Source: Bifidobacterium breve (lineage in GTDB: Bacteria; Bacteroidota; Bacteroidia; Flavobacteriales; Flavobacteriaceae). From it: a DNA stretch of 52,431 nucleotides. Below are positions 17,902-26,217 of the stretch, piece after piece (the first letter of the stretch is position 1; every line of letters begins with the position of its first letter). The notes beneath the pieces were generated by a model that did not search any database, was not told the origin of the DNA, and saw only the letters and a list, made by a program, of their open reading frames with translations. The DNA lies in NCBI GenBank assembly GCA_943323545.2, contig CALPIE020000003.1, positions 1-52,431 of the forward strand, written 5' to 3'. The position numbers and the translations under genes were made by a program.

Positions 17902-19590
17902 ATGAAAAAGATTATAAAATTCAGCAACATGAATACATTAAAGATTTTTAGTATCGCTTTATTAACTTCAGCAACAGTTCATGCACAAGATATAGAACTG
18001 GCAAAGAAAGCAATTGACGCTGAACAATATGAAAAGGCAAAATCAATGCTTAAAAGTATTATTCAAGCTAAACCTTCAAACGGAAAAGCTTCCTTTTTAT
18101 TAGGAACCATTTATTTAAAACAGAACATCGAAGATTCAGCGGCAGTAGCTTTTCAAAAAGGACTTTCTGCTTCTGAAGGCGCAAAATTTAATGCTATTGG
18201 ATTAGGTCAAATGGATCTTGATAAAGGAGATGCTACTGCCGCGAAATCAAAATTTGATATGGTCGCAAAGGATCTTAAAAAGAAAGATTTTGAAGAATAT
18301 GTTTATATCGCCAAAGCATACATGAATGCAGAAAAGCCAAATTTTAAAAGTGCTATTGAAGTTTTATTAAAAGCAAAAACTTTAAATCCAAATGCTGCTG
18401 AAGTACAATTAGCGTTAGGAGATGCTTATTATGGAGACAAAAATCAAAATGAAGCTTATGCTTCATATAGAAGTGCTTATTCTATAGATGCCTCTTTAAT
18501 TAGAGCTAAAATGCAATTAGGGGTCTTATTAAAAGGAGCTAAAGCATATACAGAAGCAATAAAAGCTTTTGATGAAGTAATAAAAATTGATTCAAATTAT
18601 GGTCCAGTATATAGAGAATTGGCAGAGACCTATTACTTATGGGGAAATAATGAACCAAAAAAATACACAGAAAATATTTCTAAAGCATTAGGATACTATG
18701 AGAAATATATGAGTATGACCGATTATTCGTTAACATCTCGTATGCGTCATGCCGACTTTTTAATATTGGCTAAAGATTACAAAGCATTAGAAGTTGAAGC
18801 CAATCAAATGAAACAATTGGATAAAGTAAATCCAAGAATCTTACGTTATTTAGGTTATTCTGCTTATGAAAATGGAAATACCGATGCAGCAATTACAGCA
18901 CTTACGGATTTCACAACTAGAGGAACCAATAAACTTATTGCAAGAGATTACCTTTATTTAGGATTGGCGAAACTTAAAAAAGCAACAGGTGTAGACGGTA
19001 AAACTGTCGATACTAATTTGTTAAGTGCAGCTTCAGCAGATATTAGAAAAGCTGTCGAATTAGAGCCAACAATGGTAAATGAATTAAATGAAGTTGGGAA
19101 AAAATATTTTACGCTAAAATCATACAAAGTAGCTGCATCTATTTTTGAAATTGCAATTTCAAATCCCAATTCAAAAAATTATTTAGAAGACAATGTTTAT
19201 TTTGGCCTTTGCTCCTATACAGAAAACAAAGGAAAAGATGCAACAACTATTGACAAGGTTTCTTTAGGTAAAGCCGATGTTGCTATGGATAATGTATTAG
19301 TAGCAAACCCCAATTATCAAGAAGCTTATTTGTATAAAGCGAGAATTAACAATATACTTGATTTGGATGAAAAAATGGCAATAAATTATCAAAAATTTAT
19401 CGATATGGTTCTTGCAAAAGGTAACGAAGAAGTTACTAAAAACAAAAAGAAAATCACCGAATCTTACAATGCAATTGCTGCCTATTATGCCAATACTGAT
19501 AAAGCAAAAGCAAAAGAATTTTTTAATAAAACACTAGCTTTAGAACCAACAGATTCATACGCTCTTGAATCATTAAAGATTTTGAAATAA
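17902..19590 (+). CDS. Tetratricopeptide repeat protein
   Basis: Repeated TPR-type helices; signal peptide 'MNTLKIFSIALLTSATVHAQ' suggests a start at 17929. Confidence 0.82.
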   Translation: MKKIIKFSNMNTLKIFSIALLTSATVHAQDIELAKKAIDAEQYEKAKSMLKSIIQAKPSNGKASFLLGTIYLKQNIEDSAAVAFQKGLSASEGAKFNAIGLGQMDLDKGDATAAKSKFDMVAKDLKKKDFEEYVYIAKAYMNAEKPNFKSAIEVLLKAKTLNPNAAEVQLALGDAYYGDKNQNEAYASYRSAYSIDASLIRAKMQLGVLLKGAKAYTEAIKAFDEVIKIDSNYGPVYRELAETYYLWGNNEPKKYTENISKALGYYEKYMSMTDYSLTSRMRHADFLILAKDYKALEVEANQMKQLDKVNPRILRYLGYSAYENGNTDAAITALTDFTTRGTNKLIARDYLYLGLAKLKKATGVDGKTVDTNLLSAASADIRKAVELEPTMVNELNEVGKKYFTLKSYKVAASIFEIAISNPNSKNYLEDNVYFGLCSYTENKGKDATTIDKVSLGKADVAMDNVLVANPNYQEAYLYKARINNILDLDEKMAINYQKFIDMVLAKGNEEVTKNKKKITESYNAIAAYYANTDKAKAKEFFNKTLALEPTDSYALESLKILK

Positions 19591-19611
19591 AAACACATAA
19601 TTATAAAACTA

Positions 19612-19643
19612 AAAAATCGTCTAAGAAATTAGATGATTTTTTT
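19612..19643 (+). terminator. Terminator candidate after the exb operon
   Basis: AAAATCGTCTAA-GAAA-TTAGATGATTTT plus T-tract. Confidence 0.65.
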
Positions 19644-19732
19644 TGTGCAAATGTTAAAACTTGTAAGAAATTATTTATTTAAATAATAAAGTGATTAATT
19701 CGCAGTTATTAATAAAATCAAAATATATTTTT

Positions 19733-22516
19733 ATGCCCAAATCTTTATTTGCTCTTGTAATTTTCTTTATTTGCTCTTTTTCTTTCGGACAAAATGGATT
19801 TACTTTAAAAGGAAAAGTCATCGACGAAACGACAAAATTACCTATTGAATCAGCCACGGTTTATCTTTCTAATGCAAAAGATTCTACAGTTATTGATTAC
19901 ACTATAACAAATAAACTAGGGAACTTCGATCTTAAAATTAAAAAAATCAATTATCCAGTGTTGCTAAAAGTTTCTTTTGTTACCTATCAGGAATATAAAA
20001 TAGCTCTTGAAAAAGTTTCTGAAAATAAAGATTTTGGAACATTAGTTTTAAAAGAACGAATCAACAATCTAAATGAAGTGGTCATCAAAAGTGAAGCACC
20101 TCCTATCAGAATAAAAAAAGACACATTAGAGTTTAATGCCTCTTCATTTAAAGTTAGACCCGATGCGAATGTAGAAACGCTACTCAAACAATTACCAGGT
20201 GTCGAAATTGATGAAGTTGGAAAAATAACCGTTAACGGCAAAGAAGTAAATCAAATTCTTGTGAACGGAAAACCTTTTTTCGATAAAGATGGAAAAATTG
20301 CACTTCAAAATTTACCATCCGATATTATTAATAAAGTCCAAGTAACCGATACAAAAACGAAGAAAGAAGAACAAACAGGAGCAGCAGCCAGTTCGAATAA
20401 TGCCAGTATAAATTTAACAATAGACGAAAAGAAAAATAAAGGTTTCTTTGGGAAAGCAATGGCGGGTTATGGTTCAGATAAACGATATGAAAGCAGTATG
20501 TTGCTCAATCACTTCGAAGGAAAACGGAAGATTAGTGTTTTAGCATCGTCCAACAATATTAATGCAACGGGGTTTTCAATGGATGAAGTTTTTGACAATA
20601 TGAGTGGAGGAAGAAATCGAAATGTTTGGTTCAATGATAACGGTTCTTTTGGGATAAATGGTAGGCGTTTCGGAAGTGGCAACGGAATTACACAATCCAA
20701 TCTCGTCGGAATCAACTATTCGGATGAATGGATTAAAGATTCAGAAGCTTCATTAAGTTATTTTTATTCGGGTGCCAACACTAAAAATAACAACAGAACG
20801 AGTTCAACTATTTTTTTACCTTCCGGAAATTTTACCACCAACTCTAAATCGAATACCGATGAAGATAGATATGTACATAATGCTTCTGCTGTTTTCGAAT
20901 TCAAAATCGATTCAACGGCATCAATTATAGTAGAACCCAATTTCACAAAATCCAATACTAAAAATAGAAGTATAGCTTCTCAAAAATCACTTAACGCCAC
21001 AAATACACTTTTAAACGAAAGCGTTTCCGACAATTTCTACGAAAATAATTTGAACAGTTTTGCCAATACATTATCATATACCAAATCCTTCAAAAAGAAA
21101 GGAAAATATATTAGTTTGGTTTTTGAAAATGAAAATGCCATAAACAAAGATGACGAAAACATCAATTCGAATACTATTTTTTATCAAGATGCAATTCCCG
21201 ATGATACTCGGAACCAATTCAATAATTCCAAAAACAGAAGTGAAAAATACAATACGGAATTCGAGTTTTTTCAACCCATTACCGATTCATTGCAAATTAA
21301 ATTGGGATTTGAATATTTGATTAATACTAAAAAAGAAAGTCGAGAATCGTTCGAATTTGATGCTGCAAATCAATCGTATTCGATATATAATGATGTGCTT
21401 TCCAATAGTTTTAATTCAAACGAGAAAACAATCATTCCCAATACGGGATTGACTTTTAACAAAACTAAATTAAACATGAATTTGAACGTTGGAACATCAA
21501 TTATAAATTACGATACCAATTCCAATTACTTGAGTTTGACTACAAATCTAACCAAAGAGTATTTGTTGCCCTATGTTAATCTTTATGGAAGTTATCGATT
21601 TTCCAAATCAAAAAATATTTGGGTAAACTATAATTATGAATACAGTTTACCATCTGCAAGACAGATTTTACCTGTCGAAGATTTGGCGAATCCACTCAAT
21701 ACAATAATTGGGAATCCGAATCTTGAATTGAATAAATACCACTCCATATATTTTTCTTACAGAGATTTTGATTATGAAACGCGTTCTGGTTACGGCGTAA
21801 ACGCTGGTGGTAATTTTAACGATAGTCAAATTGTAGCTTCGGTTACTTTTGACGATAACAGAAAGCGAACAACAACTTATAATAATGTTTCCGGAACATA
21901 TAATTCTTGGTTTGGCGCTTATTGGAATAAATCCATTAAAAAGGATGGATTTAAATTTAGATATGAATTGCGTATGAACAATAACTTCGGATTGTCTAAA
22001 GGTTTTACAGATGGTCAATTGTACAGTGCTAGGTCGTATAACTTTTCTCCAAGAGTAAATCTAACTTACGAATATGGTGAATTGTTGACGATAAATCCAT
22101 CATACAATTATTCGTTAAACAATATTAAGTATACCAATTATGTGATTGAGGAAGCATCTAATTTTACACATAAATTCAATGTGCAAATCACAAGTTTTTG
22201 GCCAAAAAATTGGACTTTCGGAAATGATTTTGGATATTCTTACAATTCCAATATTGCTGAAGGATTTAAGAAAGATTTTTTCTTATGGAATTCTAGTTTG
22301 TCTTACAGTTTCTTCCAAAAGCAATTAATGGCAAAAGTGAAAGTTTATGATTTGTTAAACCAAAATCAAAGTGTTACCAGAAACATTAATGCAACATCTA
22401 TTCGGGAAGAAGAGAACACTGTTTTACAACGCTATGTGATGTTTTCATTAACCTATAAACTGGATAAATTTGCTAATAAAGAGAAAAAGCCTTCAGGAGG
22501 TATAATTTGGCATTAA
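19733..22516 (+). CDS. TonB-dependent receptor-like outer membrane beta-barrel protein with CarboxypepD_reg-like N-terminus
   Basis: 'FTLKGKVIDETTKLPIESATVYLSNAKDSTVI', plug-like 'LKQLPGVEIDEVGKITVNGKEVNQILVNGKPFF'. ORF track starts at 19691; Met at 19733 gives a signal peptide. Confidence 0.88.
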   Translation: MPKSLFALVIFFICSFSFGQNGFTLKGKVIDETTKLPIESATVYLSNAKDSTVIDYTITNKLGNFDLKIKKINYPVLLKVSFVTYQEYKIALEKVSENKDFGTLVLKERINNLNEVVIKSEAPPIRIKKDTLEFNASSFKVRPDANVETLLKQLPGVEIDEVGKITVNGKEVNQILVNGKPFFDKDGKIALQNLPSDIINKVQVTDTKTKKEEQTGAAASSNNASINLTIDEKKNKGFFGKAMAGYGSDKRYESSMLLNHFEGKRKISVLASSNNINATGFSMDEVFDNMSGGRNRNVWFNDNGSFGINGRRFGSGNGITQSNLVGINYSDEWIKDSEASLSYFYSGANTKNNNRTSSTIFLPSGNFTTNSKSNTDEDRYVHNASAVFEFKIDSTASIIVEPNFTKSNTKNRSIASQKSLNATNTLLNESVSDNFYENNLNSFANTLSYTKSFKKKGKYISLVFENENAINKDDENINSNTIFYQDAIPDDTRNQFNNSKNRSEKYNTEFEFFQPITDSLQIKLGFEYLINTKKESRESFEFDAANQSYSIYNDVLSNSFNSNEKTIIPNTGLTFNKTKLNMNLNVGTSIINYDTNSNYLSLTTNLTKEYLLPYVNLYGSYRFSKSKNIWVNYNYEYSLPSARQILPVEDLANPLNTIIGNPNLELNKYHSIYFSYRDFDYETRSGYGVNAGGNFNDSQIVASVTFDDNRKRTTTYNNVSGTYNSWFGAYWNKSIKKDGFKFRYELRMNNNFGLSKGFTDGQLYSARSYNFSPRVNLTYEYGELLTINPSYNYSLNNIKYTNYVIEEASNFTHKFNVQITSFWPKNWTFGNDFGYSYNSNIAEGFKKDFFLWNSSLSYSFFQKQLMAKVKVYDLLNQNQSVTRNINATSIREEENTVLQRYVMFSLTYKLDKFANKEKKPSGGIIWH

Positions 22517-22517
22517 T

Positions 22518-22551
22518 AAAAAATCGCCTTCAGCAGATGAAGACGATTTTT
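22518..22551. terminator. Terminator hairpin candidate
   Basis: AAAAATCGcCTTCA-GCAGA-TGAAGaCGATTTTT between convergent genes. Confidence 0.65.
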
Positions 22552-22592
22552 ATATTTCTTTATACAATAATCGTGTTGCAAAAAGTTTTCCA

Positions 22593-22634
22593 ACTGAACA
22601 CTGAACACTGAACACTGAACACTGAACACTGAAC
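22593..22634. repeat. Perfect heptanucleotide array (ACTGAAC)x6
   Basis: Six identical 7-bp units; the last base is shared with the TPM gene stop codon (cta, 22634-22636). Confidence 0.97.
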
Positions 22635-23416
22635 TACCAACTTCCTCCAGCACCTCCGCCAGAAAATCCGCCGCCGCCAAATCCACCGCCGAATCCACCG
22701 CCGCCAGATGAGCCACCGCCAAATCCGCCGCCAGAACTCCTTCCCATATTACTTAAAATAATCATATCAAGTAAACTTGGACCTCCACTACTGTTTCCAG
22801 AGTTTCCTCCTTTATTTCTAGATATTAATATCATAATAACTATGAAAATGATAACAAAAATTAGAATTGGTGGAAAACCATCATTGTTTTTTTCTTTTCT
22901 TGTTCCTTTGTATTTTCCAATTAAGACTTTAAAAATAGCATCGGCACCTTTATCCAAACCATTGTAATAACTTCCCGCTTTGAATTCTGGAATAATTATG
23001 TTTCTGATTATTTCGCCATTAATACCGGCAACCAATCTGTCTTCCACGCCATATCCTGGAGCAATCCAAATTTTTCGTTCTTGCTTTGCAAGCAGTATAA
23101 AAATACCATTGTCTTCTTTTGCTTGTCCAACTCCCCATTCATGTCCCCATTTTGGAGCCAATATTCCGATATCTTCACCTTTAATAGTTTCAACTGTAAC
23201 AACAACAATTTGCGTTGTTGTAGAGTCGGAATATTTGATTAGTTTTTCTTCTAATTGTGATTTTTCACTATCACTTAAAAGTTTGGCGTAATCATAAACA
23301 GATGTTTGAAAATCGGGTTTTTTCGGAATTTCAAATTGGGAGAACCCTAAATGACTTAACAAAAACAAAAATGTTATCAAAAGAAATTGGGCTACTTTGT
23401 AAAATAATTGTATCAT
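22634..23416 (-). CDS. TPM domain-containing protein with Gly-rich C-terminus (YgcG-like)
   Basis: 'VYDYAKLLSDSEKSQLEEKLIKYSDSTTTQIVVVTVETIKGEDI...VAGINGEIIRNIIIPEFKAGSYYNGLDKGADAIFKVL', GGGFGGG tail. Confidence 0.88.
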   Translation of the reverse strand: MIQLFYKVAQFLLITFLFLLSHLGFSQFEIPKKPDFQTSVYDYAKLLSDSEKSQLEEKLIKYSDSTTTQIVVVTVETIKGEDIGILAPKWGHEWGVGQAKEDNGIFILLAKQERKIWIAPGYGVEDRLVAGINGEIIRNIIIPEFKAGSYYNGLDKGADAIFKVLIGKYKGTRKEKNNDGFPPILIFVIIFIVIMILISRNKGGNSGNSSGGPSLLDMIILSNMGRSSGGGFGGGSSGGGGFGGGFGGGGFSGGGAGGSW

Positions 23417-23884
23417 TTATCCTTTTGATATTTCGTTAGTAAGTTCATCGGCATCTTCGCTATGATATGGGAAATGTTTTTTAAGTTGTTCACCCGCATT
23501 ATGAATTCCGTCTACCAATGCTTGTTTGTTATTTCCGTTTTTGAAATGTTCCAACATGATGTCTTTGGTGCAATTCCAAAAATCATCCGCTACTTTTTCA
23601 TTGATACCTTTATCACCATAGATGGCAAATTGTTTACTTTTTACAGCGACATAAATGATAACACCATTTCGATCTTTGGTATTGTCCATTTTTAATTCAT
23701 TAAAAACAACCACTGCTCTCTCTATGGGAGCAATGGAGTTTTGCTTCGCCAGTTCGCCTTCTAGGCTCGGGCCCTTTTCTATATGGACACGGATCTCGCC
23801 TGAAGTGTTTTTTTCGGCCAATCGAATCGCTTCAACTACTTCTGTTTCTTCTTCTTTGGATAAAAAAGCTTCTACTTTTGACAT
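23417..23884 (-). CDS. TPM domain-containing protein
   Basis: 'VVEAIRLAEKNTSGEIRVHIE...VAVKSKQFAIYGDKGINEKVADDFW'; directly abuts the preceding TPM gene. Confidence 0.85.
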   Translation of the reverse strand: MSKVEAFLSKEEETEVVEAIRLAEKNTSGEIRVHIEKGPSLEGELAKQNSIAPIERAVVVFNELKMDNTKDRNGVIIYVAVKSKQFAIYGDKGINEKVADDFWNCTKDIMLEHFKNGNNKQALVDGIHNAGEQLKKHFPYHSEDADELTNEISKG

Positions 23885-24495
23885 TATTTTGCTTCTTTTT
23901 TGTCGAAGTTGAATTCTACATCCGGCGCTTTATCTGCACCAGTAACCGCTTCAAAATATGGTTTTTCCTTGAATCCAAACATTTTAGCAAACAAGCTTCT
24001 TGGAAAAGTTAAGATGCTATTGTTAAATGGTTTTATAGCCTCATTATAACGAGTTCGAGCTGTAAGAATTTGATTTTCTGTACTTGCTAATTCATCTTGT
24101 AATTTCAAGAAATTTTCATTAGCTTTCAAGCTAGGATATTGCTCAACTGTAACTAATAAACGCGATAAAGCACTACTCATACCACCTTGCGCTTGGCTAA
24201 ATTGTGCCAATTGTTCTGGAGTGATATTAGTTGGATCAATGGTTACAGAAGTAGCTTTTGCACGTGCTTCAATTACTGCAGTTAAAGTTCCTTTTTCATA
24301 TTCAGCAGCCCCTTGAACCGTTTTAACTAAATTACCGATAAGGTCATTTCTTCTTTGATAAGACGTTTGTACATTTCCCCAGCTTTCTTTTACTCCTTGT
24401 TCTAAAGTAACTGCTGTATTGTTAATTCCTTTTAAATAGAAGTATCCAATTAATAAGATTCCTCCTAAAATTATCCAAGGCAAAAATTTTCTCAT
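23884..24495 (-). CDS. lemA: LemA family protein
   Basis: 'GVKESWGNVQTSYQRRNDLIGNLVKTVQGAAEYEKGTLTAVIEARAKA'. Confidence 0.92.
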   Translation of the reverse strand: MRKFLPWIILGGILLIGYFYLKGINNTAVTLEQGVKESWGNVQTSYQRRNDLIGNLVKTVQGAAEYEKGTLTAVIEARAKATSVTIDPTNITPEQLAQFSQAQGGMSSALSRLLVTVEQYPSLKANENFLKLQDELASTENQILTARTRYNEAIKPFNNSILTFPRSLFAKMFGFKEKPYFEAVTGADKAPDVEFNFDKKEAK

Positions 24496-24544
24496 AATTT
24501 CTAATTTTTAAAGTTTATTTGTTGTTTTTAATTTTGATTGTTAT

Positions 24545-24877
24545 TTATAAATTATTTTTGATATTCGTCAATTCGGCTTTTATTCCTTCTAATTTGTTGA
24601 TAATTTCAAACTTGTCTAAGGATTTTTTCTGACCTTCTTTTAAATGCGTTTTAGCACCTTCTAATGTAAAACCACGTTCTTTTACCAAATGATAAATGAG
24701 TTGTAAATTTTTCACATCTTCTTGCGTAAACATACGGTTTCCTTTGGCATTTTTCTTAGGTTTTAAAATGTCAAATTCTTTGTCCCAAAACCGAATAAGA
24801 GATGCATTTACATTAAACGCATCGGCCAATTCACCAATACTAAAATAGCGTTTGTCTTTTGATAGTTCTATATGCAT
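24545..24877 (-). CDS. MerR family transcriptional regulator
   Basis: 'RYFSIGELADAFNVNASLIRFWDKEFDILKPKKNAKGNRMFTQEDVKNL'. Confidence 0.9.
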   Translation of the reverse strand: MHIELSKDKRYFSIGELADAFNVNASLIRFWDKEFDILKPKKNAKGNRMFTQEDVKNLQLIYHLVKERGFTLEGAKTHLKEGQKKSLDKFEIINKLEGIKAELTNIKNNL

Positions 24878-24911
24878 AGTTTTTTATTTTATAAAATTTT
24901 GAACACTGACA

Positions 24912-25892
24912 TTAGTCCAACGATTGATTCTCTTGATTCGCAATTTTTGAAATAGCAACATATTCTGCCGCCGAAATATTTCCGTAATAAAAATTAATAG
25001 GGTTGACAGTTTTTCCATCTTTGTGCACTTCATAATGCAAATGCGGTGCTTCACTTCGTCCTGTGCTTCCAACATAGCCAATAATATCACCTCTTTTAAC
25101 TTTTTGACCACGTCTTACTTTATATTTGCTCAAATGTCCGTATAAAGTTAAATAGCCAAATCCGTGTGTTATTTCAATATGATTACCATAACCCGATAAA
25201 GAGTTATCTGCACTTTTCACCACGCCATCACCTGTAGCATAAATTGGCGTTCCTGTTTTTGCCGTGAAGTCCATTCCTTCGTGCATTTTACGTGCTTTTG
25301 TAAATGGATCACTTCGATAACCAAATCCCGATGCCATTCGTTTTAATTCTTCATTTTTTACAGGTTGAATCGCCGGAATAGCTTCTAATAAATTACTTTT
25401 AGCTTTTGCCAATTTCAATATTTCATCTAACGATTTCGATTGAACTGCTAGTTCTTTTGTTAACACATCAACACGTTTGGAAGTATTCACAACTAAATCT
25501 GAATTGTTATACCCTTCTAAATTTTTATAACGATCGGCTTCTTTAAATCCTGCTTTGCGTATTTCTGTTGGAATAGGTGCCGAATTAAAATACGCGCGAT
25601 ACAAATTATCATCTCGGTCTTCTAATGCTGCTGTAACTTCATCTAATTGATCCATTTTTTTATTTAAAATGGCATAATTCAATTTCATATTATCCAATTC
25701 CCTTGATAATAACTTATCCTTTGGCGTTTCAAAATAAGGGGTATTTATTAAAAGTACCATACATATAAATCCAAATAAAGCCGAAGCAAGTAAAAATAAA
25801 GCAGCATATCCGAACTTTCTTCCCTTTTTTAGCTTAATTTTTCGATAAGCCAAACTTTCTGTGTCGTAATAATACTTAACTTTCTTCGACAT
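24912..25892 (-). CDS. M23 family metallopeptidase
   Basis: 'GYRSDPFTKARKMHEGMDFTAKTGTPIYATGDGVVKSADNSLSGYGNHIEITHGFGYLTLYGHLS...APHLHYEVHKDGKTVNP'. Confidence 0.92.
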   Translation of the reverse strand: MSKKVKYYYDTESLAYRKIKLKKGRKFGYAALFLLASALFGFICMVLLINTPYFETPKDKLLSRELDNMKLNYAILNKKMDQLDEVTAALEDRDDNLYRAYFNSAPIPTEIRKAGFKEADRYKNLEGYNNSDLVVNTSKRVDVLTKELAVQSKSLDEILKLAKAKSNLLEAIPAIQPVKNEELKRMASGFGYRSDPFTKARKMHEGMDFTAKTGTPIYATGDGVVKSADNSLSGYGNHIEITHGFGYLTLYGHLSKYKVRRGQKVKRGDIIGYVGSTGRSEAPHLHYEVHKDGKTVNPINFYYGNISAAEYVAISKIANQENQSLD

Positions 25893-26046
25893 TTCTTAAA
25901 TTATACTATTTTTGTGGGGTTTTAAAATAACAATGGTTATACGAACAAATTTACTAAATGTTTCAATCGGAATCTATTTTTATTTTTTAGAAGCGAAACT
26001 TTTGGCATCTTTGCAATCCATGTTCCTGCTTTCCGCTTTATTTTTA

Positions 26047-26077
26047 TACCTAACAGGTTTTTAAAACCTGATAGGTA
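26047..26077. repeat. REP-like palindrome TACCTAACAGGTTTT/AAAACCTGATAGGTA
   Basis: 15-bp arms with one mismatch and a 1-nt loop, preceded by 'ttcctgctttccgcttt' as in the composite element at 3820. Confidence 0.8.
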
Positions 26078-26177
26078 CAAAAGATACCGCGTTAAATGCA
26101 AAGTATTCACCGAACACTTATTAAAAATAAGAGTTAAGTGAGATAATCAGGGATAAACAGTAAGCCATTTAAACAAA

Positions 26178-26217
26178 ATCTAATTATCTAAAGATCTAAC
26201 CATCTAATAATCTATAA
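26178..26217 (+). repeat. Octanucleotide repeat ATCTAANN x5 running into the alaS start codon
   Basis: atctaatt atctaaag atctaacc atctaata atctataa in exact 8-bp register; ATG at 26217. Confidence 0.85.

Noticed and set aside
22593-22634. Possible CRISPR-like array
   Set aside because: Units are 7 bp and directly contiguous with no spacers and no cas genes nearby; it is a microsatellite-type array.
22513-22722. Minus-strand ORF of 69 aa
   Set aside because: It overlaps the 3' end of the TPM gene and reads the ACTGAAC array; the repetitive peptide (SVQCSVFSVQ) is a by-product of a stop-free heptamer on that strand.
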